From the NCBI GenBank assembly GCA_025349905.2, contig MU624741.1, forward strand, positions 1 through 26,900: a stretch of 26,900 bases of DNA, read 5' to 3'. Both the position numbers and the translations under genes were made by a program. Under the pieces are notes generated by a model. The model saw nothing but the letters and a program-made list of their open reading frames with translations. It was not told where the DNA came from and made no database searches. The DNA is from Blastocladiella britannica. Its lineage: Eukaryota > Blastocladiomycota > Blastocladiomycetes > Blastocladiales > Blastocladiaceae. Below are positions 9,506-20,700 of the stretch, piece by piece (position 1 is the stretch's first letter; each line of letters begins with the position of its first letter).

Positions 9506-11211
9506 ATGCCCCCGAAACGCGCCCGCGGAGCCAACGATAATGCAGGGCGCGATGACAACTGGGACGACGACCACCCTTCCCGATCGAGCGACGAGGAGCC
9601 CCAGCCCATGGCGCTGAGCGAGGAGCGCAAGCGCGAGATCGCCGGCCGAAAGTGCGTTTTCACCGGTCCACATGAAGTATTTTCTGAGGTATTGACAACG
9701 ACAATTTGATTGACTGCCGCAGGAAATTCACGCGGCCAGCCAAGTCGGCGTCGTCGTCGGGACAGGCTGCGGCCCCCGTCTTTAGTGCGGGCTTTGGCCT
9801 TGGTACCAGTACGTAAATATTTACACCATTACGCGTTTTCGACAATCAACACTCACCACTACTCACCTCAGGCTCTGCTGCGGCACCGAGTTTCCCGGCC
9901 TTTGCTTTCGGTCCCACCGCTGCCGCTGCCTCCACTAACCCGGCCTCCATGACAGGCTTTGCCCCGTTCGTGCCGCCGTCGGCCTTGATCGCGCCTGCCA
10001 CTACATCGGCCGCTCCTTCTCCGGCATTTGCGGCATTTGTGCCCCCGACTGCCACCCCTGCTCCAGCTGCTTCACCGGCAGCTTCTGCGAGTGGGTATCA
10101 GTCAGCAGTGCGTGGACTCAACGAGCAGTGGGCAAAGCACGTTCAGAAGGTGGTGGCCAAGACGCCGGCCGGCGACCTGTCAAAGATTGCGCGCGAGTAT
10201 CTCGCGTACATCGATGAGCTCAAGGCCAAGCACGGCGTCAGTAACGGCACCTCATCAACTGCGCCTTCTATTTCTGCCGCTACCGCTGCTCCTCCGACGG
10301 CAGCTGCGCCATCGCCGCCGCCCGTGCCGGCTTCCATGCCCGCGGCATCGCCTCTTGCAAAACCGGCTGCAGCGCCCGTGACCACTGGATTCGTCTTTGG
10401 CGCGCCGCCGACGTCATTTGCTGCCGCGCCCGCACCGCCAATGTCTGCTGCGCTGTCGTTTGGCGCTAGCCCGAGTGCAACCACTACGACTACTGCCGCC
10501 GCTGCTGCCCCGGCTGCATCCGCGTTTGCTGGATTCGGATCGACGCCTGCAACCACCGGCACCACCCCCGCCGCGACCGGATTCGCATTCAACTTCAATG
10601 GCGGTAACAGCGCATCGCCCAAATTGTCCTCGTCCACGGCGGCCGCCCCCGCAGCGCCATTCGGAAGCACGTTTGGTGGATTTGGAAGTACCCAGGCGAC
10701 TGCGCCTGCTACCACCGCCCCTGCAGCAGTGCCGGCCACCTCTGTCGCGCCTGCAGTGGCAGGTGGCGCTGACGACGGCGAGCCTTCCGACGCGGTCCCC
10801 ACTGGCCCGACGTCCAACCCGCTGACGGCGGTGGCGATGCTGGACGGCGAGAACCTGCAGTACGAGAGCACCGCGCAAGCGTTCGACCAGCCCACGCCGA
10901 CCGAATTTAAGAAGCGCGGGACGGGCACCCTACGGCTGTTCCGCAATGCCGCCGACACGCCCGCCGCGCGCGTGCACATGCAAGTCGGAAACACCTCGTC
11001 GGGCGTGGTGCTCAATGTACGTATTGGCGGCGTGATTGCGATCTTGGGCGCGCCGACCAAGAACAAGGCGGGGAAGACCAAGGGCAAGGTCGTGGTCAAG
11101 GCCGTCGAGGCCGAGGGTGTTACGCGCACCATTGCGCTGTCGTTTGACGAGGTGGACGCTGCGGCACGGTTCGTCAAGGAGCTCGAGGCGCTCAAGGCCG
11201 CCGCCAAGTGA
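9506..11211 (+). CDS. NUP50: Nup50/Nup2-type nucleoporin with Ran-binding domain
   Basis: Three exons (9506-9651, 9723-9808, 9872-11211; GT-AG introns of 71 and 63 nt) give 523 residues. The N-terminus is short and charged (MPPKRARGANDN, then DDNWDDD), as in NUP50, where it binds importin alpha. Residues about 153-199 carry the central NUP50 helix motif (RGLNEQWAKHVQKVV, then LSKIAREYLAYIDELKAKHG). The middle is Ala/Pro/Thr-rich with FG dipeptides: FVFGAPP, LSFGAS, FAGFGST, FGSTFGGFGST. Residues about 400-523 form a RanBP1-type domain (EFKKRGTGTLRLFRNA, then VLNVRIGG). Nup50/Nup2 sits on the nuclear basket and helps release cargo from importin and recycle importin alpha. Exon 3 alone has no credible start, so the two upstream exons are needed. 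It converges on the next gene 62 bp away. Confidence 0.93.
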
Positions 11212-11243
11212 TTGTTTTTTTTTTATTTCTTCATATCTGGATT

Positions 11244-11261
11244 CACACACACACACACACA
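11244..11261 (+). repeat. (CA)9 microsatellite
   Basis: An uninterrupted CA dinucleotide tract of 18 nt lies in the 62-bp space between the convergent stop codons of NUP50 and the membrane-protein gene. It lies in the shared 3' UTR/terminator region. Confidence 0.9.
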
Positions 11262-11273
11262 TGCATCCTATCT

Positions 11274-12401
11274 TTACAACTGCCGTCGCCATCGCCCTCC
11301 CTGCATGGTGATGCACGCCAGCACCGTTCCAAACCACAGCGCTGCCACCGTCAATGCCGGCTCCTCCATCGCGCTGGCCGCCCAATCTTCCATTGGCACG
11401 AGTGGCTCGGATGCAATGCCAAGCACTTGGTGCAATGGGAACGCACCCCATGTCGGGAGTCGGCCATTATCATCGGGCCCCGGCCGTGGCGGTGCCTGAA
11501 TGCACCACTTGCCCTCATACACGACGCAGTACGTCCAGTAGTTGACGACCACCAGCGCCATCCCGCAGACGGCCGTCATTCGGCGCGCAAAGCCCTGCTG
11601 CAAGTAGAAATCGAGCGATGCCACTGCCAGCGTGAGGTTGTATAACCCCAAAATCGCGTCGGCGGCGGCGGGGGATGTCATGGGAAGCGTGCCCCAGTAG
11701 AACGAGTGGACTGCAAACGGCAGCACCGTCAGGTACGAGAACGCGGGCCAGACGGTCGTGTGGGCGGTCCGCACGCACATGAACAGCACTACCGCGCACG
11801 CATGGTGGCTCGCAAACGACGGGTAGTAGAAGATCATGCGAGTCAGAGATAGCTCCAGCACGTACAGCAGCGTGTGTGCGCCGAGGTACAGCTTGAATAG
11901 AGCCGCGGGCGACGGAAGGCGTGGGCCAAGCTGCGCCCACCATTCCGGCCACGAGTTTTGTTTCGATTCAGGTAGCAAGAACGACTGCTCATCTACTGCC
12001 GAGAGCGGGTAGCCGCCGGGCATGGCCGAGGACCTCCGGGGACTGCTTGCGCGGCCAGGGTCGATGAATCCAATTGTCAATCGCGCGGGACTGGGCGCTG
12101 GAAGCGTGGGTGACGGCTTCCTGGGTGATGGAGACCTGGGGGACGGAAGTATCGGCGCGCCTTCACCATCATCGCGAGTTCCTGTGTCGTTGGCCGCCCC
12201 GGCCACCAAACTGGGAATCATGTTGGGAGCCACCTCGCTCATTGGAGTTTTATCTCGACATCGAAACCGGCCTTCGTGATCGTGCAAGTCCAGGTACTTT
12301 GAAATGGCACAGTAAGAAAGGGAAATTGCTGCAATCCAGTTAAACGGGAGGTGAATCCACATTGGAAGCTGGGCCGTCGTTGTCCATGGCCCAAACGACA
12401 T
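11274..12401 (-). CDS. Multi-pass membrane protein with TLC-like features
   Basis: A single frame of 375 residues runs from ATG at 12399-12401 to TAA at 11274-11276. Residues 1-40 hold a first hydrophobic segment (WIHLPFNWIAAISLSYCAI). A Ser/Pro-rich, probably cytosolic linker with repeated SPSPRKPSP-type units covers about residues 60-135. From about residue 165 on there are five to six spans. The segment YVLELSLTRM followed by YYPSFASHHACAVVLF matches the E...HH arrangement seen in TLC-domain proteins (ceramide synthases, TRAM, CLN8), and VVVNYWTYC fits a late span. Catalytic ceramide-synthase identity is not supported: the HH pair is there, but the full Lag1p motif is not evident. A role in lipid handling at the ER is only a guess. 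Confidence 0.7.
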   Translation of the reverse strand: MSFGPWTTTAQLPMWIHLPFNWIAAISLSYCAISKYLDLHDHEGRFRCRDKTPMSEVAPNMIPSLVAGAANDTGTRDDGEGAPILPSPRSPSPRKPSPTLPAPSPARLTIGFIDPGRASSPRRSSAMPGGYPLSAVDEQSFLLPESKQNSWPEWWAQLGPRLPSPAALFKLYLGAHTLLYVLELSLTRMIFYYPSFASHHACAVVLFMCVRTAHTTVWPAFSYLTVLPFAVHSFYWGTLPMTSPAAADAILGLYNLTLAVASLDFYLQQGFARRMTAVCGMALVVVNYWTYCVVYEGKWCIQAPPRPGPDDNGRLPTWGAFPLHQVLGIASEPLVPMEDWAASAMEEPALTVAALWFGTVLACITMQGGRWRRQL

Positions 12402-12812
12402 GATGTTCTTGATGTATGCGCGTGTGTGGATTGGATCTTGTAATAGTATTGCGAGGGATCGAGCATTGAGAAAAATACTTGGGAAATTTTATCAAAAAAT
12501 TCCCAGTGTAATACTTCCCTTAAATTTTAATTCGAAATTTGACATTAATACACTGCAAATACTGAACCAACTGGCCCCGCTACACAATACACGTGCGCGT
12601 CTACGCACTCGCCCATAGTTATAAATACACGCCGCCGCGCATCGTTACCACCAAAGAAGAATCCCGAGGGAATAGCACTGCTCCAGCAGTCATACCGAAA
12701 AAAAAAAAATTCGTTTGATCTCGCCCCCTTTTTTCATCTCCGGGATCCGTGCAACACGACCACCGTTACAGTTGCTTCCTAGAGTAGCAATTTTTGCCAA
12801 TTTTGTTATTGT
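12402..12812. promoter_or_regulatory. Divergent promoter region upstream of G-alpha
   Basis: This AT-rich divergent intergenic region has a TATAAATA element at 12620-12627, oriented toward the G-alpha gene and about 410 bp upstream of its ATG. An A12 run follows at about 12699-12710. The distance to the start codon suggests a long leader; two possible leader introns downstream fit that. No coding gene is seen. Confidence 0.45.
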
Positions 12813-12853
12813 ATGGATCCAACGTATTTTGTTCTTTTGGAGTGTGCTCTCTC

Positions 12854-13019
12854 GTAAGTGTGCATTTTTAACTTGTGGCTAACGGCCGATATACTCTTCA
12901 GACCAATCGACTTGGCTTTTTTCTTTGACTCCAACTTTGACAGTATGTCTTACTGCATATTCCACACTGTTTTAATCTCGAAAACCTCACAGCCGACTCA
13001 CTTTCTTTCAAATTTGCAG
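12854..13019 (+). other. Two candidate 5'-leader introns of the G-alpha gene
   Basis: Between 12854-12901 (GTAAGT...TTCAG) and 12943-13019 (GTATGT...TGCAG) lie two intron-like segments just upstream of the G-alpha ATG. Removing both leaves a 49-codon frame that starts at ATG 12813 and ends at TGA 13085-13087, overlapping the G-alpha start out of frame. They may be leader introns with an upstream ORF. The first donor (GTAAGT) does not follow the donor pattern of the rest of the window, which lowers confidence. Confidence 0.35.
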
Positions 13020-13035
13020 TCAAACTGGTTCTACG

Positions 13036-14552
13036 ATGGGATGTCTCGGGTCTAAAGAACAGCCCGATACGCCAGAGAAGGCGATGAATGACCAGATCGA
13101 CAAGCAGCTGCGAGATGACCGGTTGCGCGTCGACAAGGAGATAAAGATGCTTCTCCTTGGAACTGGTGAGTCTGGCAAGTCCACCATTTTGAAGCAGGTA
13201 TGATTTGAACATTCTTTCATGCTGTCCTTGAAATCAAAGAATTTTAACAAAACAAAATGATTTTAATAGATGACCCTGATTCACGGAGTTGGATTTACGG
13301 ACTCGGACCGCGCGCAAATGCGCGAAGTCATTGCCAACAACGTCTTGACCGCCGTCCAAGCGATCCTGGACGCCATGACCAAACTGCAGATCGAGTTTGC
13401 CAGCAAAGAGACCATGCCGGGCCACGTCACCACTTTTACGGAGCTCTCACGGACCATCAATCCCACGGCGGTTGATCCGGCACTGGTGACGGCCATCAAG
13501 GCCATGCTTGCGGACGGCGGCTTCAATTCCACATTTGCACGTGCAAAGGAGTTCCAGCTGAATGACTCGACGAAATAGTGTGTTTCTTCATTCTTTCAAG
13601 GTTTGCAGGTGGGATTCACTCATAACTGCTTGGAAAAAATAGCTTGTTTGAAAACCTCGACCGCATCACGCAACCCGGATTCACACCAACAGATCAGGAT
13701 ATCTTGCGGTCACGAGTAAAGACAACCGGTATTGTGGAGAGCACATTCTTGATTGACGGGATCACATATCGGTTCGTACATCTTCTTTTTTCCTCGATGA
13801 GTCGCTGGCCTGACGTAAATACTTATAGGATGTTTGATGTTGGCGGGCAGCGGTCGGAGCGTAAAAAGTGGATTCATTGTTTCGAGAATGTGACGGCCAT
13901 TGTGTACATGGCGGCGCTTTCCGAGTACGATCAACGCCTTTTCGAGGACGAGACACAGGTACTTCCGATTCCATTCTTTAGTTGCGATGACAATGATTCA
14001 CTCTTTTGCGCACCAAAACAAACAGAATCGCATGAAGGAGTCATTGCAGTTGTTTTCAAGTATTTGCAATTCTCGGTATGCTCGTCTTCCACTGATTGGT
14101 ATTAGCTTGGCACTTTACATTCATTTTGAGCAGATGGTTTACCAAGACATCCATGATTCTCTTTTTGAATAAGGTTTGTGCGCTGCTCCTTTCCTTCCCC
14201 CTTTCCGTTTCTAACTCTAACGACGACATAAATAGATCGACTTGTTCAAGGAAAAGATCCTGGTATCACCAATCGAGGCCGAGTTTCCTGACTACGACGG
14301 CGGGCCGCGATATGACCTGGCATGCGCCTTCTTCCAAGAAAAGTTTGAGGAGCTCAACCAGTCCGAGTCCAAGGAGGTGTACATTCACTTGACTTGCGCA
14401 ACAGATACCACGCAGATTCGGTGCGCTTCCGTTTTTTCTTTGCGCGATGATCCGTTGAGCTCATCATCTCCATCTCCGATCATAGATTTGTCATGGCGGC
14501 CGTCCGCGACATCGTCATGAAGAACAACCTTGTGGATGCAGGATTGTTGTAG
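13036..14552 (+). CDS. Heterotrimeric G-protein alpha subunit
   Basis: Eight exons (13036-13197, 13270-13577, 13643-13771, 13829-13958, 14026-14075, 14134-14173, 14236-14420, 14486-14552) join to 356 residues, the usual G-alpha length. The start MGCLGSK provides N-myristoylation at Gly2 and palmitoylation at Cys3. The P-loop GTGESGKST is at 42-50, where most G-alpha proteins have GAGESGKST. Switch I is RVKTTG with catalytic Arg181 and Mg-binding Thr184. Switch II is [17 protein letters not shown] with Gln207. The base-recognition motifs FLNKID and TCATDT are intact. The C-terminus (NLVDAGLL) lacks a Cys at position -4, so it is not of the pertussis-toxin-modified type. The protein couples membrane receptors to effectors such as adenylyl cyclase; the receptor is unknown. 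All seven introns (57-72 nt) are GT-AG and phase-consistent. Confidence 0.97.
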
Positions 14553-14706
14553 GGCGGAAAAAGAACGGGACGCAATTGTTTGCAGCGCACTATAATTTTT
14601 TTAAGATCATTTTTCCCGGGTGGAATACAAATTATATTTCCAAAACAAAAAATAATTACATCTCTTTTGATTAATTCTCTCAAAACTATCGACTTATTAT
14701 AACCTG

Positions 14707-17387
14707 ATGCCAGCAGCAACCGAACAAGAACCTCAGCGGCCGCAGCTCCTGATTTCCTTGTCTGGAAAAATCTCGGATCCAAATACCAAATTCGTGATCA
14801 ATGACGGCGCCGTCAGTGTATTGGAAGCGCTCCCACAACCCATTGGCGTCATTTCAGTTGCCGGGCTGTATCGCACGGTCCGTTTTTTCGGCTTGTCTCG
14901 CGAATGAAACACCCCGTGTCTTGGAAAAAGTAACTCACTTTCCCGTTTTCGTTTGTATAGGGCAAGAGCTTCATTTTAAGTGCGCGCGTTTATTTTCGTT
15001 GCTCGTCCCAAGCACTGACCATTTAAATCCTCTCATTTTTCAGATCAGCTGGCGGGAAGGGTAAGCGGATTTGATATTGGAGCTTCAATCCGTACGACCA
15101 AACTCTCTTTTTTTTTGTTGAGAGAGCACTGCGGACTCACAAATGGGGACATGAATAGAACCGAAAACGCAAGGGATTTGGATGTGGGTACTGGACCCGG
15201 CTGTCTGCCGCCGGCGAAAGCTACCAGAGGGAATGAGCATCGTCCTTCTTGACACTGAGGTTCGTGATATTTTATGCCAGCCAATGACTATAAGCTGTAT
15301 TCAACACCGGAAATATATGACCAGGGTCTGGGATCCTTTACCAAAACGGAAACGCACGATGTCAAAATCTTCTCGCTTGCCGTCCTGCTCTCGTCCTTTA
15401 TGATTTACAACTCGCTCGGGACAATTGACGATACCGCCGTCGAAAATATGTCGCTGATCCTCAATTTGACACGAAGCATCAAAGACAAGGTGCACGAGGG
15501 TCCACCGTCTGGTTCCATGCTCTCGCTGCCAGTCAAGGTCGATCCATCTGTGCTTCGACCGTTTTTTCCGCGGTTTTTATGGCTTCTCCGGGACTTCACG
15601 CTCGAGCTGGAGATTGAGGGCCGCAAGATCTCGGAGGACGAGTACTTGGAAAATTCCCTCAAGCCACTGGAGGTACGTGTACAGTACTCCAGTTCCCTTT
15701 CACAGAATGTTAACGAGAAGGCAAAACGGCAGGGCAAGGATCCAGATATCTTGTCGAAAAACAAGGTGCGCGACACAATCCGAGCTGTGTTTGAGCAAAG
15801 GTCTTGCTTCACGCTCAAACGACCAGTGGACGACGAGGACGATCTCCAAAACCTGTCCGAGATCTCCAACGACAAGTTCCGCAAGGATTATCTGCAAGAG
15901 GTCGAGCGCCTTATCCAATACGTGTACCGAAACACGCCTCCAAAGTCGCTCTATGGCACGCCTCTCTCTGGCAGTGGTGCGTACTTGCTTTCTTTGTATT
16001 TCCCAAGGATCAAAACAGACTTACCCAAAAAAAATACACAATAGTATTTGTTGGGATCATGAAGCAATACGTAATGGCCATCAACACTGGCTCTGTGCCG
16101 GTGATTTCATCCGCCTGGGATTCTGTCTTGCAGCAAAAGATGGAGATGGCTTTGGAAGCAGCGCGCGAAGCAGTGGCAGACACGCTTCCTAAGCCAACGG
16201 ACTTGACCTCTGCCATGGTACTTTTGGAGCCGACCGGGCCAGCCGCCACCGCGCAAGCAGCAGCCAACGCGGCTTTTTTGACCACCGCCGTCGTACCAGC
16301 AATGACGCCGCCCATCCTGGACCGCCGGCTCGGCGAGATTCGCGATTCGGCGTACGAGGCATTCGCCACCCTCGGGAAGGCGGTCGAGTCTGGAATCGCC
16401 GACCACAACCGAGCAGCAGCCGCGCGAGCTGCTCGCCAGGTGCAAACGGCGGTGGAGCGTGCCGAGTCGGTGGATGCCATTCGTGCCGCAGCCGCTGCGG
16501 CAGAGACCTCGTATCTCGCCGACGCCAAGGGAGAGAACCGCGTCGCTCAGATTGGCGAGCTGCACGCCGTGGGATGGACGAGCATGGTGCTTGGAGGCGC
16601 CGCCACCGTGGTCGAGTCCGAGCGCGATCGCGTCGACAAGGAATGGCGAGGCAAGTACGACGTCATGGTCGAGGAAAAGACGGCAGAGTACGACAAGGTC
16701 ATGGAAATGTACCAGGTGCGTTTGTCTTTCCCCCTTTTCGTCGATTGTGATTGGTCAACTCACGAGGGTGTCCAATAATCCAACAGACGGTCGACGCTGA
16801 GTGGAAAAAAGAGCAAGCGAATGCAAAGCAGCTCCGCGAGCAGGCGACAGAGCTTCGTACGTTTCATACATTTCAAATTCTGCTTGAACAATTCTAATGT
16901 ATCAATACACACAGGCTACGAGATTATGGGCCACCAAAAGACCATCAAGTCGCTCGAGGGCCAAGTCGCGGACATGTCCTCCACCAATGCCATGCTGACC
17001 TCGGATCTCGGCGCACTCCGAAAAAAGTTTGACGAGACAACAACCAAACTGCAGTCTGTGACCCAACAACTGGAACAAACGACCACCAAGCTCGAGACAA
17101 CCGAAAAGAAACGCGGGGATCTCGAAAAGCGCATGACCGACTTGGATGCGGGGATCAACAGCGCGTCGGCGGAGCAAGAAGAGATGGTGGCGGCGATCCT
17201 GGAGCGCGACGAGCGCATCTCGGCATTACAATCCGAGCTGAACGAGGCCTACGCCATGGTGGAGCTCGAGCAAGGGAATGCCGGAAAGACCAAGGATGCA
17301 GTCAAGCAGGCCGAGGCCGATCGGGACAAGTGGAAGAAAAAGGCAGAGGAGCTGGAGCAGGAGGGATGCAAGTGTGCCATCATGTGA
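14707..17387 (+). CDS. Guanylate-binding protein (GBP) GTPase with CaaX motif
   Basis: Exons 14707-14877, 14961-14979, 15044-15091, 15174-15259, 15325-15976, 16045-16715, 16787-16856 and 16915-17387 give 729 residues in frame. Residues 53-60 are the GBP P-loop GLYRTGKS, followed by FILNQLAGR. IWMW then LLDTEGLGS form the switch regions, then FSLAVLLSSFMIYNSLGTI, and the GBP-specific RD motif in WLLRDFTLELE (Arg197, Asp198). A helical GBP C-terminal domain follows (SCFTLKRP; VMAINTGSVPVI), ending in a long coiled coil (about residues 540-720). The last four residues are CAIM, a CaaX box predicted to be farnesylated, with another Cys two residues before. GBPs are dynamin-superfamily GTPases known mainly from animals and plants; the vertebrate ones act on membranes in defence. 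Exon 3/4 joining is uncertain: the donor at 15092 deletes the switch-I Thr-Lys-Gly segment. A role in membrane remodelling is inference. Confidence 0.92.
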
Positions 17388-17732
17388 TTGTGTGAATTAT
17401 ATGGGTGTCGAGCTTATTTCCCACGTTTCGGCCTGTTCGCGGCTTACGACCCGTTTTCTCATCTCACACGTGACACTTTGTTCGAAATTGCTTTGTCCAA
17501 AAACCATCAAGCTCATGCTGCCGCAGCGAGTGACCTGGTACTTTTTTGGGTCGGATCGTGCGCAGCAACGGCTAGGCCAAATACTATAAAACCCACCCCT
17601 TGGTCGCTCCGTACCATTATCTCTTTCGTGGTCCTCCAGGAAGAGGAATAACCAAATCCTTACCTTTTTAACTCTCCATTTGGACGTTGAGTTTGATCTT
17701 TTTTTTTGTTCACTGGAGCTCAAAATAACGCC
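17388..17732 (+). promoter_or_regulatory. Intergenic region with TATA box upstream of the Cys-rich gene
   Basis: About 345 bp without a gene. A TATAAA sits at 17585-17590, about 143 bp upstream of the next ATG, followed by pyrimidine-rich sequence. This is a good candidate core promoter for the secreted Cys-rich protein. The first 150 bp are 3' flank of the GBP gene. Confidence 0.5.
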
Positions 17733-20700
17733 ATGCGTCCTACCACGTCGCGCCATCTTGGCCATAAGCCGCGGCTTGCGACTTTATCCCTGACCGTCCT
17801 CGCCGCCCTCAGCCTTGTTTCAATAGTCCTCGCGGGCGATCTTGCTCCCGGAGATGCTCGTGCGTTCCTTCTCTTTTCTCAGATCCTGATCCCAAACCAT
17901 TCTCTTTTTTATCGCTTGATCGCTTCATCACATTTGACCTTCCACGAATGATGCAAAGCAAAAAATGTGAACTAAAACCTACCACCAATAAATAAATAGA
18001 GTGCACGAATGAGCCGGACCACTCCACGCCCGTTCCCGAGATTGACTGCAAGGACGAGTGCCGCTACCCAGGTGAGACCACCACCGTGGAGCGCCTTGTG
18101 TCGTGCACGAAAGGCGATGGCAAGCCGACCATGTCCACCAAGACGTGCACCTGCAGCACCGACTGCAAGTACACCATGGCGGGCACAAAGACCAGCTCCA
18201 GCACGGCCATTGACTGCAAGACGATTATCGGCGAGACGGTTTCCAAGCTCGGATCGGTATTCACCACGTTCACGCCGACGGTAACGCCCAACTACGATCC
18301 CTCCAAGACCTGCACCACCAGCGTCACGTCGCGGCCCTACTACTCCACTTGCGACTGCCACTCCTGTGAGCGGCCCTCCCCCAAGTGCGACACCGACTGC
18401 GAGTATTTCGGCACCAGCACCAACGCCCAAGGACAGTACTTTTCCACCGGATCCATGGCGTGCTCGATTCCTGGTGAACGCAACGGCTGGTGCGTTTCTA
18501 TTTTTTATATGTTCTATGTTTGAGTGTACTTGAGGTCTCACAACCGACATGTTTTAAAATCAGCCCGGCGACCCCGACCACAAGTACCGCGTGCAACACG
18601 CACATTCGGCCGACCGACTGTGCCGTCAACTCCGCCGCGCTCCCGAATGTCGACTGTAAAGCGATCTGCCAGGCGCAACCCACGTGTGCCCACGACTACC
18701 ACAACAAGGAGCTGACGGTGACGGTGACGACGCCGTTCCCTGCCACGGCGACTGCGTCTGCGTTTGGTGGCAGTAAGTGCCCGCAGTACACCACCAAGTG
18801 CCCCTGCCCGTCCGTTGACTGTACACTTGTCCCCACACGCACCGAAACAAGCCCTCCGTGCGGGGCCTACAACTGTGACACGGTCGTTGGTTCTGGCGTG
18901 CTCACGACGGCCACCATCACGACCTTCTCCTCGACGGCCACCGCGGCCGACTTTGGCGGCAAGTTTTGCCCCACGACCACGAGTCTGTCATACTTGACAA
19001 AGGACTGCCCGTGCGCGCCGGTCGACGACGCCAATGAAGAGTGCGACAAGTGCTCTGGCATGACCAAATCGGTGGACGATAAGACCATGACTTGGGCTGT
19101 CGGTACAAAGTCGTGCTCGACTCGTGGCCGCCCTGGATGGTATGCAATTCTTGACTTGATCTTCTGGATGCGCAACGCAAGAACTCACGCGCACGAAAAA
19201 CTATGACACAGCACCAAGGACTTTAACCCGACGACCCGCGCTTGCTCAACGGCCGCCATCAACTGCGTTAACGGGAGCCCGCCGTGCATCAACTGCGATA
19301 GCCTCTGCAATGCACTCCCTTCGTCCCTTGCCATCACCCCCACCAAGATTACCACGACAACTCCGTTCCCGCACACGCTGACGGCCGCGTCGAACTTTGG
19401 TGCTGAATGCCCGCCGTACTCGACGACCTGCCCCTGTCAGTCGACGGACTGTGTTTCGGCAGCCACACATCAAACTCTGAGTGGTACCGATGTGCCGCCC
19501 GACTGCGACACCGTCTCTGGCGCCTCGACGGTCACGTATGGGACATCCATCACCAAGTACGGAGTGCTGACGACGGCCCGTTTCGGTGGCGACCCCTGCG
19601 GCCCGCTGACCTCGAGCACCATTTCGTCCATTTATTGCCCGTGCGGTGCCACCAAAGGCGCCACAGTCCATTGCGACGATACCTGCACCATGGTTGGGCG
19701 CACGACGTCGCTTGGCACCCCCATGTCGACCGGCACCTATCGCTGTACCAAGGACGGCCGCATTGGCTGCTCGCCGACGTACTTCCCGGAACAGCTGTGC
19801 CACGATCAGTACGAGGACTGCGTTGCCAATACCGCCAAGCCGCCGGCGATTGACTGCACGTCCATTTGCATGTCGGTCCCACCGGCGTCGGCCACCCCCG
19901 GCTACACCACTCCGATCGTTGAGCCTTTCCCGACCACGCTGACGTACGCGCTCAACGGCGGGTCCACGTGCGCGCCGTACTCGACCTCGTGCGCCTGCTC
20001 GGCCGTCGACTGCACAGCCACTCTTAAGACCGTCGAAAAACTCTTGGACGCCACCGAGCCGGTGTGCGACACCGTGCAGGGTGACATGACCATCACTTAC
20101 AAAACGTACGAGTCGGTGTCAACCGTTGCCACTTCTGCTCGCTTTGGTGGGGAGGCGTGCCCGACGCTCACCAGCCTCAGCTACGCCACCAAGGAGTGTC
20201 CGTGCACGCTGCCTCCGAACCCGACCGTCAACCCGGGCACGTGCGAGTTTGACGGGTACTCGACCGCGGAGTGTGGCGATCGGTTCCGTACCGGCCATCT
20301 TACGCGCACGACCACGGGACGTGCCGGATGCCCCAACAGCCTCCAGGGTCCGCTTCCGTGCAGCACGCCTGTGACGGACTGCACGGTGGACGCGGCGGCG
20401 ACGCCGGCGCTGGACTGCGATGTTGCATGCAATGCGGTGCCCAATGAGGCAGCGACGCCTGGGTTCACCCCGATCATGCTCTCCGGCAGTTACACGGCGA
20501 CGCTGACGGCGGCCGGCAACGGCGGCTCGAGCTGCACGCTGTCGACCAAGGCGTGCCCATGCTCTACGACGGACTGCCAGCTCAAGGCGACCACCACGTT
20601 CTTGAGGGCCACTGGGGTGGTCAACTGCGACGCCGTGGTTGGGCCTGCCACCGTCACCACTGGCTCCTTGGTGACCGCGTACAGCACCGCTACGCCCGCT

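Noticed and set aside
10143..11207. 354-codon minus-strand open frame
   Set aside because: It is the antisense of the NUP50 Ala/Pro/Thr-rich and Ran-binding coding region. It arises from GC-rich codon bias and has no family motif.
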